64,000 bases of DNA from Oscheius dolichura (lineage: Eukaryota; Nematoda; Chromadorea; Rhabditida; Rhabditidae), in the NCBI GenBank assembly GCA_932521035.1, contig OW051496.1, forward strand, positions 6,138,001-6,202,000. Reading direction: 5' to 3'. This document shows positions 45,977 to 59,423 of this stretch, in pieces; position 1 is the stretch's first letter; the number at the start of each line of letters is the position of its first letter. A program made the translations under genes and the position numbers. Under the pieces are notes generated by a model. It saw only the letters and a program-made list of their open reading frames with translations. It had not been told where the DNA came from and ran no database searches.

Positions 45977-48904
45977 TCAGAAGGAGTCCGAGTCGTAGCG
46001 ACGGATGACGGAGGCATCGGGGGAGTCGGCCTTGATGCCTTCGGGGGACACGTTGGATGAGGCCACGGAGGACGGCTGCTCCCCGTACTCTTTGAAGGAC
46101 TCTTTAAAGGGAGGCCCTGTTGTCAGAGACTCTAGCTCACCTCTGACGGCCTCCCGGATGTCGTCCAAGAAGGAGGCCGGCTTCTTCTGGAGCACGCTGG
46201 TCGGGTAGATGGGTTTTCCGTTCTTGGTGGAGGGGATGACGAAGTCCATCCGGGTGGGCACGTGGTTCGTCGGAGTGTCCTTGACGCTGTAGCGCTCGGT
46301 GATCTCGCGGACCTTCTCGTGGTTCTCCTGGTTGTTCATCCACTTGATGATCTTCATCGGCTCGTCGGGCTTCATCGAGTAGCTCATCCGGCGGGGCAGA
46401 TTGTCCAGCTCGGGTAGAATCTCGCTGGGATCATCCGTGCCCCTCTCACGCATATTGTGAGCTAAAACAAAAGGATTGACGCGTGTCTCTCGACCGAACC
46501 AACCCAAATCCGCGAACATGGTGAGCAGTTTGGTGACGTCGAGGGCACAGTCCAGGGGTCGGTCGGTGTTGATGGCGCTGTAGCAGGTCCGGTCGTACCA
46601 ATAGTCACTGAGGTCACAGAAATCGAAAAGCTTGGCGACGTGGACATCGGCACAGTGCTGGTCGCAGACGGCCTGAAGAGGGGAGGTCAGTGGGTGTCGG
46701 TGTGTCGCGTATCCGATATCAACCTGTGACTACGACACAAAACGGCTCATGCGGGGTTAGGAGGACTGATATCAGATAGACGGAACACCGGCAGAAATGT
46801 TTATTCCTTGAGATCATGACAATAGGCAGTGTGGAGGTGAAGGTGTGTGGCCCGACCCGTGGATCAGACATAAAGGGGCCGCATCCCCCGGGGGCTCAGC
46901 GAGTCACTCACGCGTACCTCGATCTCCTGGTACAGGTTGATGAGTTCGCCCACGCGCAGCTCGGGGTCACGTATATTCAAATGGTAGAAATATTCAAAGA
47001 TCATCTGGATGGCCCAGTTCCGGCGCGAGACGAGCAGCGGTTTGGTCTCGTCGCTCACGAACTGCTTGTCTGAAACGGACTCGATCCTTCCGGTAGGCCG
47101 GCTACCTACTCAACGGACTCCACATCAGCATGTAGTGGAGGAAGACCATCTCCGCGTCGCCCACCTTCAGCTTTATTAAGCGGTCAATCACATTCACCCA
47201 GAACCGCTCGAACGTGTGTTTGAATATCCTGTAACCCTCGATTCTCCGGGAACGTGTTCCGTCCCTACTCGAACTTGGCCTCCCGTTGTCGCGCGTCCTC
47301 GGAAGGTGTCTCGAAGCCGGTTTTGTTGGCTGGCACATAGGTATAGTTGTTGAGAACAAAACTGCGTAGCTTGGCCTAGATAAGAGATAGCCGGGAGTGG
47401 AGGGGCAACTGACATGGTCTTTAAACTTGGAGGCCGAGTAGAAATGGTCCAGGCTCAGCTTCCTCACGGAGTATCGCTTGATCAGATTCATCTGAGACTA
47501 CCCTCTTGGCTCGGCCTCGAAGTGTCCTACCTGGTCGGTATTCGGCATCTGGCCAAAGTGCCCCATCTTCTCGACCCAAAACAGCAGACCGGCCAATTCC
47601 ACGTTGCTCAGTTTGTTGATATCCGCCGGCTCCATCTCTCGGAGTACGATGCCCTAGACCGTGTCTGTCTCCCTCGGGGAATTCCCTTACCTTCGTGACC
47701 TCCTGGATGTAGTCTTCAATCGAGGTGAACGACAGCTGCATCTGGCGAGTGTGGTCACTGCAAGTCCTTACTCCTCGCTGCTCATCCCCCGAACTTACGC
47801 GAATGCTTGGATAAGGTTGATATACTCCTTAAGGCCGGCATTGCAGGTGTCTTTGGGGCAGATGGGGCAGTCGTTTTTCCGCCCGATCCAGGAAGGCACA
47901 TTCGCATCTTCATCTTCATCGTAGTTTTCCTCAAAGGCATCAAGGAAACGTTCCGACGAGCTCCTGGCCGAAGTTCCAAGATGCGGGGGGCGCGACGAGT
48001 CGTTTGAACTTCCTTCATCGCCATCTCCGGAATCAAAGCTCTGAACGAAGTCGGTCATGTGATAGTGTTGTGCATCACCGAAAGGCGATTGGAGAGGGGG
48101 GTGTTCTGTTCCTTAATCTCCTTCTTCAAGGCAGCTAATTCGGGGATCTCCTCCTGAGAGTGTAGCTCTTGATAATTGCAGTCAACTCACTTTGGTAACA
48201 CTGGCTCTCTTCAAAGGAGAATTTTCAGCGGAGGTAATCCTATTTTGGCTATTTTCTCGTTGAAATTCCGGATTTGCTTTACAAAATTCCCTAAAATTTA
48301 TTTTTTTTGGCAAGTTAAGTTTTTACGAGAAAGTTGTTTGCGCTTGCTCCAGAAATTCAGAGGTTTTTCTCATATGAGCAGGACTTGCCGAAGCGCTACT
48401 GCTCAAGTCGATGTTCCCATCCGCGGTAGAACTAACAGACAAACTGGATATGTCATCCGCTAATTCAGATTGATTAAGCAATGTTTTTCTTTTCCTATTT
48501 ATCTGGGAACCTGTGGGCTCTCTTTTGGGTTGGACGGCTAAATACTTTTTTACTTACTGTACCATCCACTTACCAGATGGCTGCATTCCAGTTTCAAGGC
48601 ATTTCAAATATCTGCATTGCTTACATGAATTGCGATTTTCCTTGATATTACAAAAGGTAAAACTCTCTCCTGCGATCGGTGGTGGATGCCGGTCAAAAGA
48701 CTGAAATGCAATTACTTTCTTATCGAGGCTCAAAAATTCAACGACACTTCTTCTTTGAATAATTGGCAAACTCACATCGCCCTTTTCAACAACTCTTTTG
48801 AAGAATGAAGCGCACGATCTACAACTCAAAATTCCATAATGATTTCCTTCTGCAGCATATCCACACACTGGGCAAATAGTCAGATCCTCTTTAGGTGTGC
48901 CCAT
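45977..48904 (-). CDS. divergent nuclear hormone receptor with atypical second zinc finger and long C-terminal extension
   Basis: ATG 48902-48904 opens [20 protein letters not shown] and CASFFKRVV: finger 1 with a nematode-type P-box. A 75 nt intron leads to the second finger, [14 protein letters not shown], then [10 protein letters not shown]. The first Cys of this finger is not visible at the expected spacing (Gly there), and the loop is 8 rather than 9 residues. A Ser-rich hinge follows ([20 protein letters not shown]). The ligand-binding domain includes [20 protein letters not shown], then [20 protein letters not shown] (helices 3-5), [20 protein letters not shown] and [18 protein letters not shown] (helices 7-10). 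About 200 extra residues extend beyond this, ending YDSDSF. DNA-binding transcription factor; target unknown. A 38 nt intron (gtgatgcac...gttcag, about 48014-48051) is needed to join the AT-rich 5' half to the GC-rich 3' half. Confidence 0.82.
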
Positions 48905-49097
48905 TCCCTACAATTTGCCAGAAATAATCTGAAAGATCCGTATATCAGACACTTATATGAGTTCAACATTCGTAAATACAAAAACAAAATAATATAAAAC
49001 CAGTTTTATCACAGTTCAATTGCTATAAATACTATAACTTATGCTCTCAGTAACAAATGGAATAATCTTAATAAAAACATTCTTCCCAGAAATAAGG

Positions 49098-52000
49098 TTA
49101 GTCCTTCCAAGTGAGATCTAGAACACGTTGAAGAAAGCTGTACATGTCAACAATCTCCTCGATCTGAAAAAAAACTTTTATTTACTAATTGTGCGTTTTA
49201 ATTGCTAGATATAAAATCTTAAACGAAGTTAGATAGAATGGATGCTTGTCAGAAGAAACCGACACAAAACACAAGTAGGCTTCTTATCAGTGCCGAAATT
49301 TTCTTTCAAGGTCAGATGGTCATCCACGACAAAAGCGCAAAAATTCATTTTTACACAAGAGCATCTATTGCCTGTGACTAAAAGAAAAATTGGTGAGTAT
49401 TATTTTGAAGTAATCTGGGCCAGGAAAACCCTTCTATGCAATTGCAAAAGCATAAAAATATAATAGTATGGGAGCAGAGAAAAAAATTAATGGAAACGTA
49501 CCATTTTTTTTGTCGGTTTACCAGCTCCATGCCCTGCTTTCACTTCGATTCGTGCAATAAGAGGATTCTTTTGAGAAGCATGATTTTTTGCCTAGATAAC
49601 ATAGGGATCAAAAGATCTAATAAAACAAACTAATTCATATAACGTTGCCACATATTTTAATGTGTGACTAGGAACGACGCGGTCATCGTGATCAGCCGTC
49701 ATCAGAAGAGTACTTGGCCATTGGCAATTAGAAGGCATTTTTAGATTGTGTAAGGGCGAATATCTTACGAAAATACATTTCACCATAATAATACTCACTT
49801 ATAAATATACTCGAAATCAGTGGAATCATCAGGATTTCCAAATTCTGGTACCCAGGCTCCACCGATAGTGAACTTGTGATATCTCAACATGTCTAATACA
49901 CTAAAAACATTTATAATTTGTGAAATGTAAAATAAATATCTAATGTATAACAAACTTACCCAACACGGTTTATTACAGCACCGAAGAGATCAGGACGTTG
50001 CTGTGAACAAGCACCCATTAGCAAGCCTCCGTTAGATCCTCCGTGAATTGCTAATCTGCAGTTCACTTTATTGATAGGACAAACTGGCATCTTACTTTGG
50101 GGTGCTCGTGTACTTTTCTCTAATTAGGTATTCGGCGGCTGACTGCATATCATCAAAAACATTCTGCTTGTTTTGCTTCATTCCTGCCATATGCCATGCT
50201 TCTCCATATTCACTGAAAAGGATGTATACAGTAAAAAACAACTTTACCTGCCACCGCGTAAATTGGCGCAAGCAATAATACCCCCCAGGTGTTTCACAAA
50301 GAATAGACGACTGATTGAGAAATATGGGGTGTCTGCGATGTTGAAACCTACAACTTTTATGTGCTAATTAAGCTAAAAGCAACCTCCATATCCGTTTAAA
50401 ACTGTAGGATTATTTCCGTCTTTGACAACATTCGCATTAGAAACGATGAACATAGGCACCTAGACCCTGTTGGTTAAGAAATATTATGCTGCAAACCTTA
50501 GTCTTATCCTTACTCTCAAAAAATACTTGTTCAACTTTAAATTGTGATTCATTCAATCCCGGTAAATGAACACGACGAAGTTCCTTGAAAGAATCATGGA
50601 TAAAATTGCAGTCCTCACCTCGAGCGCTGGCTTAGTTGAAGCTTCTAACCCTGCAAAATCCATTCGGTACGTTATTCCTGGGACGAGAAATGATTCGAAT
50701 TGATAGAAGACTTCTGACACAGTTTTCTGAGCAAATACACCGGAAATGGATCTAAATAAGTTGTATTTTGCCCGCGCATTTCGTACCCTATAGGCAAAGG
50801 AATTTGATAAAGTTGGCTTCCGGTATTCGAATATACGTATAGTGTTGACTAAAATCGTCAATTACGGCTAAATAACGAACTCACTTTAACATCTTCTAAA
50901 TAGGCTACTAAAAGTCTTTCACCTTGAATTGGCGTCACCCAATCTAATTTGTTTCGGGGCTGTTCCGCAATTACTTCAGTAACCTGCAACACACAAAAAA
51001 TACTAACACAGTCAATATACTCACCTCTCCTGGAGATTTCAAAGAAACGCGTATAAGTCGGAACATGGGGGCGTCTTTATTTGTTTGAAGAAGCATTGTT
51101 GTTTCATCATGATCGACATACTAAATGCTATCTGGATTTAAAAAAACAAATAAGCGCACTTCATATTTAGCCTCCAGTTTATCAAACAAAGGAATTGCGT
51201 TTATTGTGCTTTTTATTTCAGGATTCGCAGCCAAGTCATAGTAGTAAAGCATGTTGAATGGATCGCAGCCTCTAGATACGTCAATAATGAGGTATCGACC
51301 GTCTTCAGTGACACATCCTCCTCTAAAAAGAATAATTTCCATCATCTCATAAGGTTAGCCGTCAACTTCGACATGCCGCATACATTAGAAAGAGAAAGAC
51401 TTACATCATAAAGCTGGGATCATCGCGACGTTCGTAAACAAGAACGTCTTCGCTGCTCTTTGTCCCGAGTTTGTGGAAGTACAGAGAATGATTTTCATGT
51501 TTAACGGTAGAAGTTCCTTCGGTTTCCCCCTTTAAAAGAACTGTTTAGGAAATGTTACGGCATACCGTATGATTGGGAAATTTACAATAAAACACTCCCA
51601 AATTGTCTTTTGCCCACGAGAGCGGAGAATGCTTCACTCCAGTAATAACATCATCCAGATCCTTTCCATCGCAAGTTTTAAACTGTAGTAAATATTAAGA
51701 AATGTATGGAGAGATAAAACCTTCACTGTGACCCAATCACTTCCTTTCTCACTCAATCCATATGCAAATATACTTCCGTCTTTAGAGAAAGCGGAAATTC
51801 TGAAAATTAATATTCTAGGCAAAATCAAAGAAGAATAACCTAAGTGCCGTTGTACCTTCCTCGTTCAAGATATTGGGGTCAAAGAATACAGTACCCTTCT
51901 CGGCGAGATTTTTCTGTTGGTACATTACACTATATAACGGTTGATATTCAGCTCATAAACTTACTATTGGTTTTGAAGACCGGTGTTATGATTATAGTAA

Positions 52001-52373
52001 TAATAGTTTCCCCGTTTGGAAGTGCAACCGAACTTCTCAAAGTTCCACATCTCGGTAAGCCTAACAATACTGTTAGAGATGAATGACGGAAACTACCTTT
52101 TCATCATATTATCACGACTTGGTGCAGCTGTTATAAATGGAGAAGAAACAGCATTTAAAGCATCCACAAATTTTTTCGTTTCATCACTGTCTGGATCTTC
52201 TAGCCAACGATAGGGATCGTGCACCTAAAGAAACATATGAACCGGAATGGAATTCTTTTACAAATCAAAGTAATGGGAAATTCAATTCAAACCTGGGTGC
52301 CATGGAAGTTATCGATAACAGCCTCATCCTTCCGCGCCAGGGGGTAAACAGCTGGATCAATCGAAGCTGGCAT
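49098..52373 (-). CDS. PREP: prolyl oligopeptidase (POP/PREP, S9A)
   Basis: A serine peptidase that cleaves short peptides after Pro. ATG 52371-52373 gives [20 protein letters not shown], then [20 protein letters not shown], the family N-terminus. [20 protein letters not shown] and HNTGLQNQ follow. The beta-propeller includes [16 protein letters not shown], the [20 protein letters not shown] block and [16 protein letters not shown]. The catalytic domain carries the Ser nucleophile in [20 protein letters not shown] (around 49985-50060), Asp in [20 protein letters not shown] (around 49700) and His in [15 protein letters not shown] (around 49500-49540). The last exon ends [14 protein letters not shown] with TAA at 49098-49100. 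About 18 exons in AT-rich sequence. An upstream in-frame extension (ATG at 52478 or 52511) adds a basic, hydrophobic N-terminus; see findings. Normally a cytosolic enzyme. Confidence 0.93.
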
Positions 52374-53023
52374 CTTTGACCACTGGAATAAAAACGTGAA
52401 ACAATTGCAAATAACAAGCGTGCAACTCACATTTCTATAAAAGAAATCCCGAAATGTTTTTACTAATCGTAAATGCATAGCGTCAACTAAATGTAATTTT
52501 ATAATATTCACCTAGAAACATACAACGCACAATATTTCAATTCGCATGCAATTTTTTCGCTATGATGCATTATTTCATTGGGTATCAAATATTATGGAAA
52601 TACTTTAGGGCTCTACGAAAGATATGATAACAACGTTTATCTATTTAATTGTGCGAAAGTGTAAGGAAGCAGTTAGATATTTTCAATTACCAGACAAGCG
52701 TGCATAGCTATAATTTAGCGACAGCGAAAAAGATACTATCCAAATATAATACCGCACTCGGCAAATATATATATATATATAGTAACCCCCCTTTTGGAGA
52801 GCAAATTTATGCGTGCCACTGAAGAGTCCCTAAAAAACAAGAAATGGGCCCCCCGCACCGTTTGGTTCAAAATATAGTAAAAGTATACGTGGACATATTT
52901 TCAAAGCGTTTGATCAACCCTCACCCTCGTTGTGTAAATAAAGTCTGTTTTCCTTTGTGGTACGGAAGTGGCTTTTGTCTTAGAAGTAGTAAAATTACAC
53001 ACGCAATGTAAATACATTTCAGG
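52374..53023. other. divergent upstream region of prolyl oligopeptidase and RAPTOR
   Basis: AT-rich, 650 bp between start codons. It contains the TA microsatellite (listed separately). A splice acceptor (aaatacatttcag) directly precedes the RAPTOR ATG, so a non-coding 5' exon probably lies here. Confidence 0.45.
52764..52782. repeat. (AT)n microsatellite
   Basis: About eight tandem AT units in the divergent upstream region. Confidence 0.85.
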
Positions 53024-56000
53024 ATGCTTCGACAACGTACATCGTCGTTTAAATCGAAAGTTGATTCAGAATTAGAAATACTAAACGTAAGACAGTTTAT
53101 TCAATTTTATTTGTAAATTGTTTAGAAAAGATCAGGAAGATTGACTAGGTTTTTTACCGAGGATCGCCATGCAGAAATTATACGAGGAAATAACGAATAC
53201 AATGAAGACAGAGAAATTTGGTTTGTTGCGTAAGGTAGTTTTAATTTTATTGTTATTACAGGAGAAAGTACAGCAAAGATCGAATGAAAACTGTATCGGT
53301 AGCACTAGTCTTTTGTCTTCATATTGGAGTTGATCCTCCGGACCCAATCCCAAAACCCAATCCTTGTGCAAAACTAGAAGGATGGATTGATCCATTCTCT
53401 TGCAACCCTCAGCGTGCTACGAATGCAATTGCAGCATCTGTACAAAAAAGTTATGAGAGAGGTCAGCCAAGAGCACGGTTAGTAGTATTTTCTTTTTGTT
53501 TTTGGTGACTGTCACCCCTCTGGAGGCATTCCGCCTGAATGACCGTGCGTTTAGCGCGGATGTCACAGGCTGACGAACGAACAACATGTCCTTTTGTTAG
53601 AGATCTTATTGTCAGATACAAAATGGTCACTGATCCGACTAGTGAAGAAGTTCGAAAATTGTGCCTTAGCATGCGTCGTAATGCCAAAGATGAGCGTGTT
53701 TTGTTCCACTACAATGGTCATGGTGTACCACGCCCAACAAATGTTGGAGAGATTTGGGTATTTAACAAGAACTACACTCAGGTTTGATATCCTCAATAAT
53801 TCATTTCATATTCAATATTTTTGCATGATAAGATCATATGAGTTTTCTTTCAAAACTAAACTCATTGCAGTATATTCCATTGTCACTTTTTGATCTGCAA
53901 GGATGGATTGATTATCCTGCCATTTACGTTTGGGATTGCAACTCTGCAGAAACTATAGTTCAAGCTTTTAGTCGCTACGTTAACGAAATTGACAGGTCTC
54001 AAAAGGTAATCTTTGTTTATTAGCAATTTTAGGGAATACCTGAAAAAATTGGCGAATGCAGAGACGGAAATGCCTACAACGGCACATTCAGACCACAAGC
54101 CACCTGGTTTAAAAGTAATCGCTTCTTTCAAAATTATCACGTTATTTTTGCACATTTATCTTTACAGGATTGCATTCAATTAGCAGCTTGTGGAACGGAC
54201 GAAAGACTCCCTACTAACCCTCTATTACCCGCGGATCTGTTTACCTCGTCTCTCACAACGCCGATCCAAACTAGCATTCTAATGTGATAGAATATAAAAA
54301 TTGTCATACCCTTTTTAGGTATCTGATACGAACAGGCAGACGTTCGCAATTTCCGGAAAATATAATTGATTTGGTACCTGGCTCACTAAATGATCGAAAA
54401 ACCGTTTTGGGTGAACTGAATTGGATTTTTACAGCAATCACGGATACCATTGCTTGGAACAGACTTCCAAAAGAAGTTTTTCAAAGGCTTTTCCGCCAGG
54501 TTTTGATTTTTAGATGTCCTCAGTTTCAACTTTTAGGATTTACTCCTTGCTTCACTTTTTAGAAGCTATATTCTTGCGGAGAAAATTATGGAGGAGCATG
54601 GATGCCGCACTGTTTCAGTTCCAAAACTTCCGAAAACATCGGATCATCCTTTATGGGAATCATGGGACTATACCCTGGACCAAACGCTGAGCTATCTTTA
54701 TACCTCGGTTATATTACCTAAACAAACTTTCGACTATTACGCTTTTCCGAGGGAACATTTTGGCAAAGATATTATGTATGCTAAAAGCAATTTTTGTGGA
54801 AATAAATGTAAGTTATTATTCTGTTTTTTAGGGCAAAAACTATTTTCAGTGTATATTGAAGTTGAAAAGTTGTTAAACGATAGCGTTATGGAACACCAAC
54901 ACAATTGGTTTTTCGTCGAGCAGCTGACAGCTTTTGAAGTTTGGCTTGAATATTGTGCCGATAAAGAAAATAAGCCACCCCAGCAACTTCCAATTGTTCT
55001 ACAAGTGCTTCTAAGTCAAGCACACCGTCTGAAAGCTCTTGAATTGTTAGCAAGATTTCTTGATCTTGGCCAATGGGCTGTCATACATGCCCTAGCAGTA
55101 GGTGTATTTCCATATGTACAGAAGTTACTTCAAAGTAATACACGGGAGCTAAGACCATGGTTAGCATTTATTTGGGCGAAGGTGCGTATCTTCTTTTTAA
55201 AGTATTTGCGCTTTAGATTTTGGCCGTTGATCCGTCCTGCCAGACAGAATTATTCAAAGAAAACGGCGATGATGCTCCACGATACGATCATATACAAAAT
55301 CGACCCCAAGTTTTGAGGTTTTATTTGCACCTCTACTCAATTTTGCTAAATTTAGATTCTACTATTTTATACAAATTCTAAATGATCCAGAGACCACAGC
55401 TCGTCAGAAAATAGTGCCGGCATTTATACTTGCTACGCTGTTCCACAATAATTACCAGTTAGTTAAATCCTAATTATTCTTCAACCGATTTAGGAAGGCT
55501 CAGGAGCAGTTGACCCGAAGAGGTTATGTAAATCTTTGTACTGAACTGCTGGGTGACCCCACCGCTAAAAATTGCCGATTGCTTAAGCTATGGGTATTAA
55601 TTGGACTTGGAAGACTATGGGCAGATTATGACGAAGCCCGTTGGCAAGCCGTACGATTAAACGCGCATCCCAAAGTGAGAAGTGACGGTAATTTTTTTGA
55701 AATGAGTGAATTCAGGTGCAAGCAGAATTAGACGATCGTCATCCTGAAGTCAGAGCTGCAGCGGTATACGCATTGGGATGTCTAATTAAAAACAGATCGA
55801 CTGGTAATGAACATGCATTTTTTGTAGGTTTGCATGCAAGCCATTTTTAATACATTAAATTAAGATTGATCAAGAGTTGTGCGACGTTCTTTGCAATAAA
55901 TGCAGTTTAGATGGCTCATGTTTAGTTCGAGTTGAGGTTGCTGTAGCTCTACAGGTAAGATTCAACCGTATCATTGGTTTTATCCATTTTTAGTGGTATA

Positions 56001-59000
56001 TACTTGATTTTGAAAAGCATTTTATCAAGGTTCTTCTTGCTATTTTATCCAAATTGGACATTGCATTGGAAGCTTTCAAGGACGATCCATTTGATGAAGG
56101 AGTTGATATTGCTGGTGCTATGGGCAAGCCAAGCAAAGCCAAAAATTACGTTAAACCGTATGTACCGCTTGCTAGATGTATCGCATTTCTTTCTTTATAA
56201 CTGCTATTTTTAACTCCTGCCCAGAATCAGAAAATGCTTTCTATATTTAAACACCTATACAATTTTATATGTAGCGATAACTTGTTGAATTTTTATTTGA
56301 AAGGTATCATCCATTTATTTTAGGTCTGAGCAATTTTTCCAAACTTTGAAGCCGGATTCCAGTAGTAATACTCTAAAAGAAGGATCATTTCAAATTGATG
56401 ACAATGTTGTCATTCACGAAGATGCGTGGGAAACGGCTTCACCTGCAGAACATGAATTCAGGTTACTTTCCAGTGTCTGTTTTGTGGAATTTCCAAATTT
56501 AGGCGACGTTGCCAAGAACAAATCTATTTTTTGCAAAGCAAAACATTTTTGGAATCCAATGAACGAGTTTGGCTGTCTATGCTGCTGCTTGCTGTTGATC
56601 CTCACATTAAGGTTATTTTAATTTTTTGTCAAACCGATACTTTTACAGGTAGCAAGTATGGCTAAGGTTATGGTGAGGAGAATTGAGCAAATGGCTGTTG
56701 ATGAAATCGTAAGAACTAAACAAAAATTGAAAGATAGGAGTATGGCGGATCTAATTGCTTTTGAGAAGCAAACGGCAACCAGCCAAAGCGTAGTGGAATT
56801 GGTAAGTAATTTTTGAGCAGAATAATATGCGGTTACCATGAATACAGCCCTTTACTGATATGCAAGGATTCCGCCTTGTGCTGCGCTACAAAAATGATAA
56901 TGAACTGTTTTTCAGAGTATTCTAAAAAACTCGTTCGATCAAAGCTTAGCGTCGTCGCCTCAGCCGGTTGAATATCAATCAGATGGTCATGACGAGGTTG
57001 ATCATGCTTCCAGTCCTGCATCTACTGAAACCCGCACAAGTAACTTCTTTTCAATCTCAAGCCGATAACGTCAAATTTTTCAGCTAGTTCTGTGCGTTTT
57101 ACTGTAGGTAGTCCTGCTATCAATCAGGGATTTATGAGCAATCCTGAAACACCACTGGGACCACCGCAGAGGAAGCTGTCTATGCCTATCACTTCCTCTA
57201 CTCCGAGTTAGGGGATTTTAATCAAATCATTTTTTTCAAGGGCTTTCAGGTAAGCCGGCTATCTCAGAGCTTGAACGAAGGAACAGAATGGCTAAAACAG
57301 TAATCGAATCAGTTTATACACCAAAACGTGCAACAGTAAGCCAATAAAATTGGTATTCACTCTTGTTAAAGAAAGGCGAACTGGCAAAGTACAGCAAATC
57401 AAAAAAAACAGGAGAAGGCGATAGTCATCGCGCCGTAATTACATCTGATTTTGTGGAATGGTGCAGCAGGATATTTCTAAACCCCATTTTGGACGTTATA
57501 CAGGTGGTCACACTCGTTTTTCCTATTTATTTAATTACAGGGTAATGATAATGAAGATGAAAATGGAGAAAGACAGATTCCGAATGTTATTCCAACGGAT
57601 TGGGCATTTCACACTAGAGAAGGCTTATATCAAAAATCAAAAGAAGAATTTGCGAAACTTGACGTTTGATATTCTCTTTACTTATTAATATATTTTTAGA
57701 ATGGCCAACATCTAGATAACACATTAGCAACTATTGAAAATCCGGGAATTAAATGCATGGCAATGTCCTATCTGCGCAAAATCGTCTATATGTGTGACGC
57801 CGATAAAGTAACAGTCCTACGATTTGAACCCTGCCCGGTGATTTCAAAAAATTTCAACGTACTTGGATCAAATCCATATTCTGATGTATGTTTTTATATC
57901 TAATATTTCTTATTCGTTTTAAGGACAAAACATGCTCTATCAATGTTATAAATGAAATGTCGAGAGAAATGCTTTTATGTGGTTCCAAAAAAGGCGTTAT
58001 AAGAGTAAGTGCGTGTTGTAAACTCTTAATGTTTTACTAGATTTGGGATTGTCACTATGATGTGCATTCACACTCCTTGGATTTTAGAGATCCTACACTT
58101 GTTGCATGTGCTATGCCACTAGCCTCCGAAATAGAAAGATTTCCTACTGACATTGATTATATTGATGATAGTTATACTAAAAATGGAAACACTGGTTCGC
58201 TAAATCCTGCAAAATTAGGATTTAAAAAATACTACAACAAGAGAAAAGTTTTATATAATTGCCTTTATGAGTAAGTTATGAGACATAATTTGTTATCAAT
58301 ATTTCAGGTGGAAACAATATAGTGGTCAACTGGTCTGTGCGGGTAATAGTAAAGTGGTTCGTGTATGGAGTGCTCAGACGGAACGAACTGTTACGGATCT
58401 CACCGTTGGAACACGCTGTGGAAGAGTTACTGCTTTAGGCACGCTTTTGGATTACGGGGAAGACGAAATGATAGCCGTCGGTGAGGATGGAATGGGTTTA
58501 TATATAAAAGGTTTTCTAGGGTTTCGTAATGGTGCTGTTCATATACATGATCTGCGCGCAGCAGATCGCAAACACCCTGTGCTGAGAAACGAGGAGCACA
58601 CGAGACCAATTTTGGATTGTTCTTTTGATGGCACGACATGCACTGCTTCTGAAGAAAGCGGATCCATTTTTAGCTTAGATCTTAGAATGTTCTCGGTATG
58701 TTACTTTCAGATGAGATTATTTTTAAACTAGGAACCGTTCAATGAAGGTCAGTTACCTGGTGTGGATGAAATACTGGCAGTAGAAAGGCACAATGTTAAT
58801 AGAAATGTATGTTTCAAGATTTGATTTTATTTTCTGCAAATGTTGCTTTGTTGTTGGGTTATATACTTGAAGGCATGTTTCTTTCAGGTTACGGCGTACA
58901 TTACACGCCCAAGTCGGTCAGTATCTGATAGCAAACCTAATGATTCACTAAAAACAAAATTTACTCCTAACACAGAGTGCAAGGTATACGATACAAGTAA

Positions 59001-59170
59001 AAAAAACCTTGGAATAATTGGTTCTTATTATTCCGGATCACAAACTAATGTTAATTGTATTACTATGCATAAGAGAAGGTGGGTTAAAAATGTTTTTAAC
59101 ACCTAAACTGTTCAGAGCGTTATTAGCCATTGCAGACGACAAATACATTACCGTATACGGGCCGAAATGA
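53024..59170 (+). CDS. RPTOR: RAPTOR, regulatory subunit of mTORC1 (DAF-15 orthologue)
   Basis: It presents substrates to TOR kinase and controls growth and nutrient response. ATG 53024 gives [20 protein letters not shown]. The raptor N-terminal conserved (caspase-like) domain contains [60 protein letters not shown] with its His, and [20 protein letters not shown] with the Cys position. Then come [36 protein letters not shown] and [24 protein letters not shown]-like repeats follow ([34 protein letters not shown]). The C-terminal WD40 region includes [20 protein letters not shown], then [20 protein letters not shown] and [15 protein letters not shown]. About 30 exons in AT-rich DNA with introns of 35-130 nt. 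TGA is at 59168-59170. The gene appears intact. Confidence 0.95.
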
Positions 59171-59423
59171 TTTTTTGATTGATATGCTTTTCCCGGGATT
59201 ATTGCTCATTATTTTGAACAGCCTCTATTATTCATTTGTTTTTCTGGTCAAATGCGTGATTGCCATGTCTTACACTAATTCGGGTTATTATTACTATGAC
59301 ATATGTATATATTATATAAGCTTTCAAGTTTTGTATGAATTTGTTTAATAACTTTATTTTTATATCGTTATGGGAAGCCATCTATTTCTATAGTCGTTTG
59401 AATTGTGCAACTAATTTTTCAGA

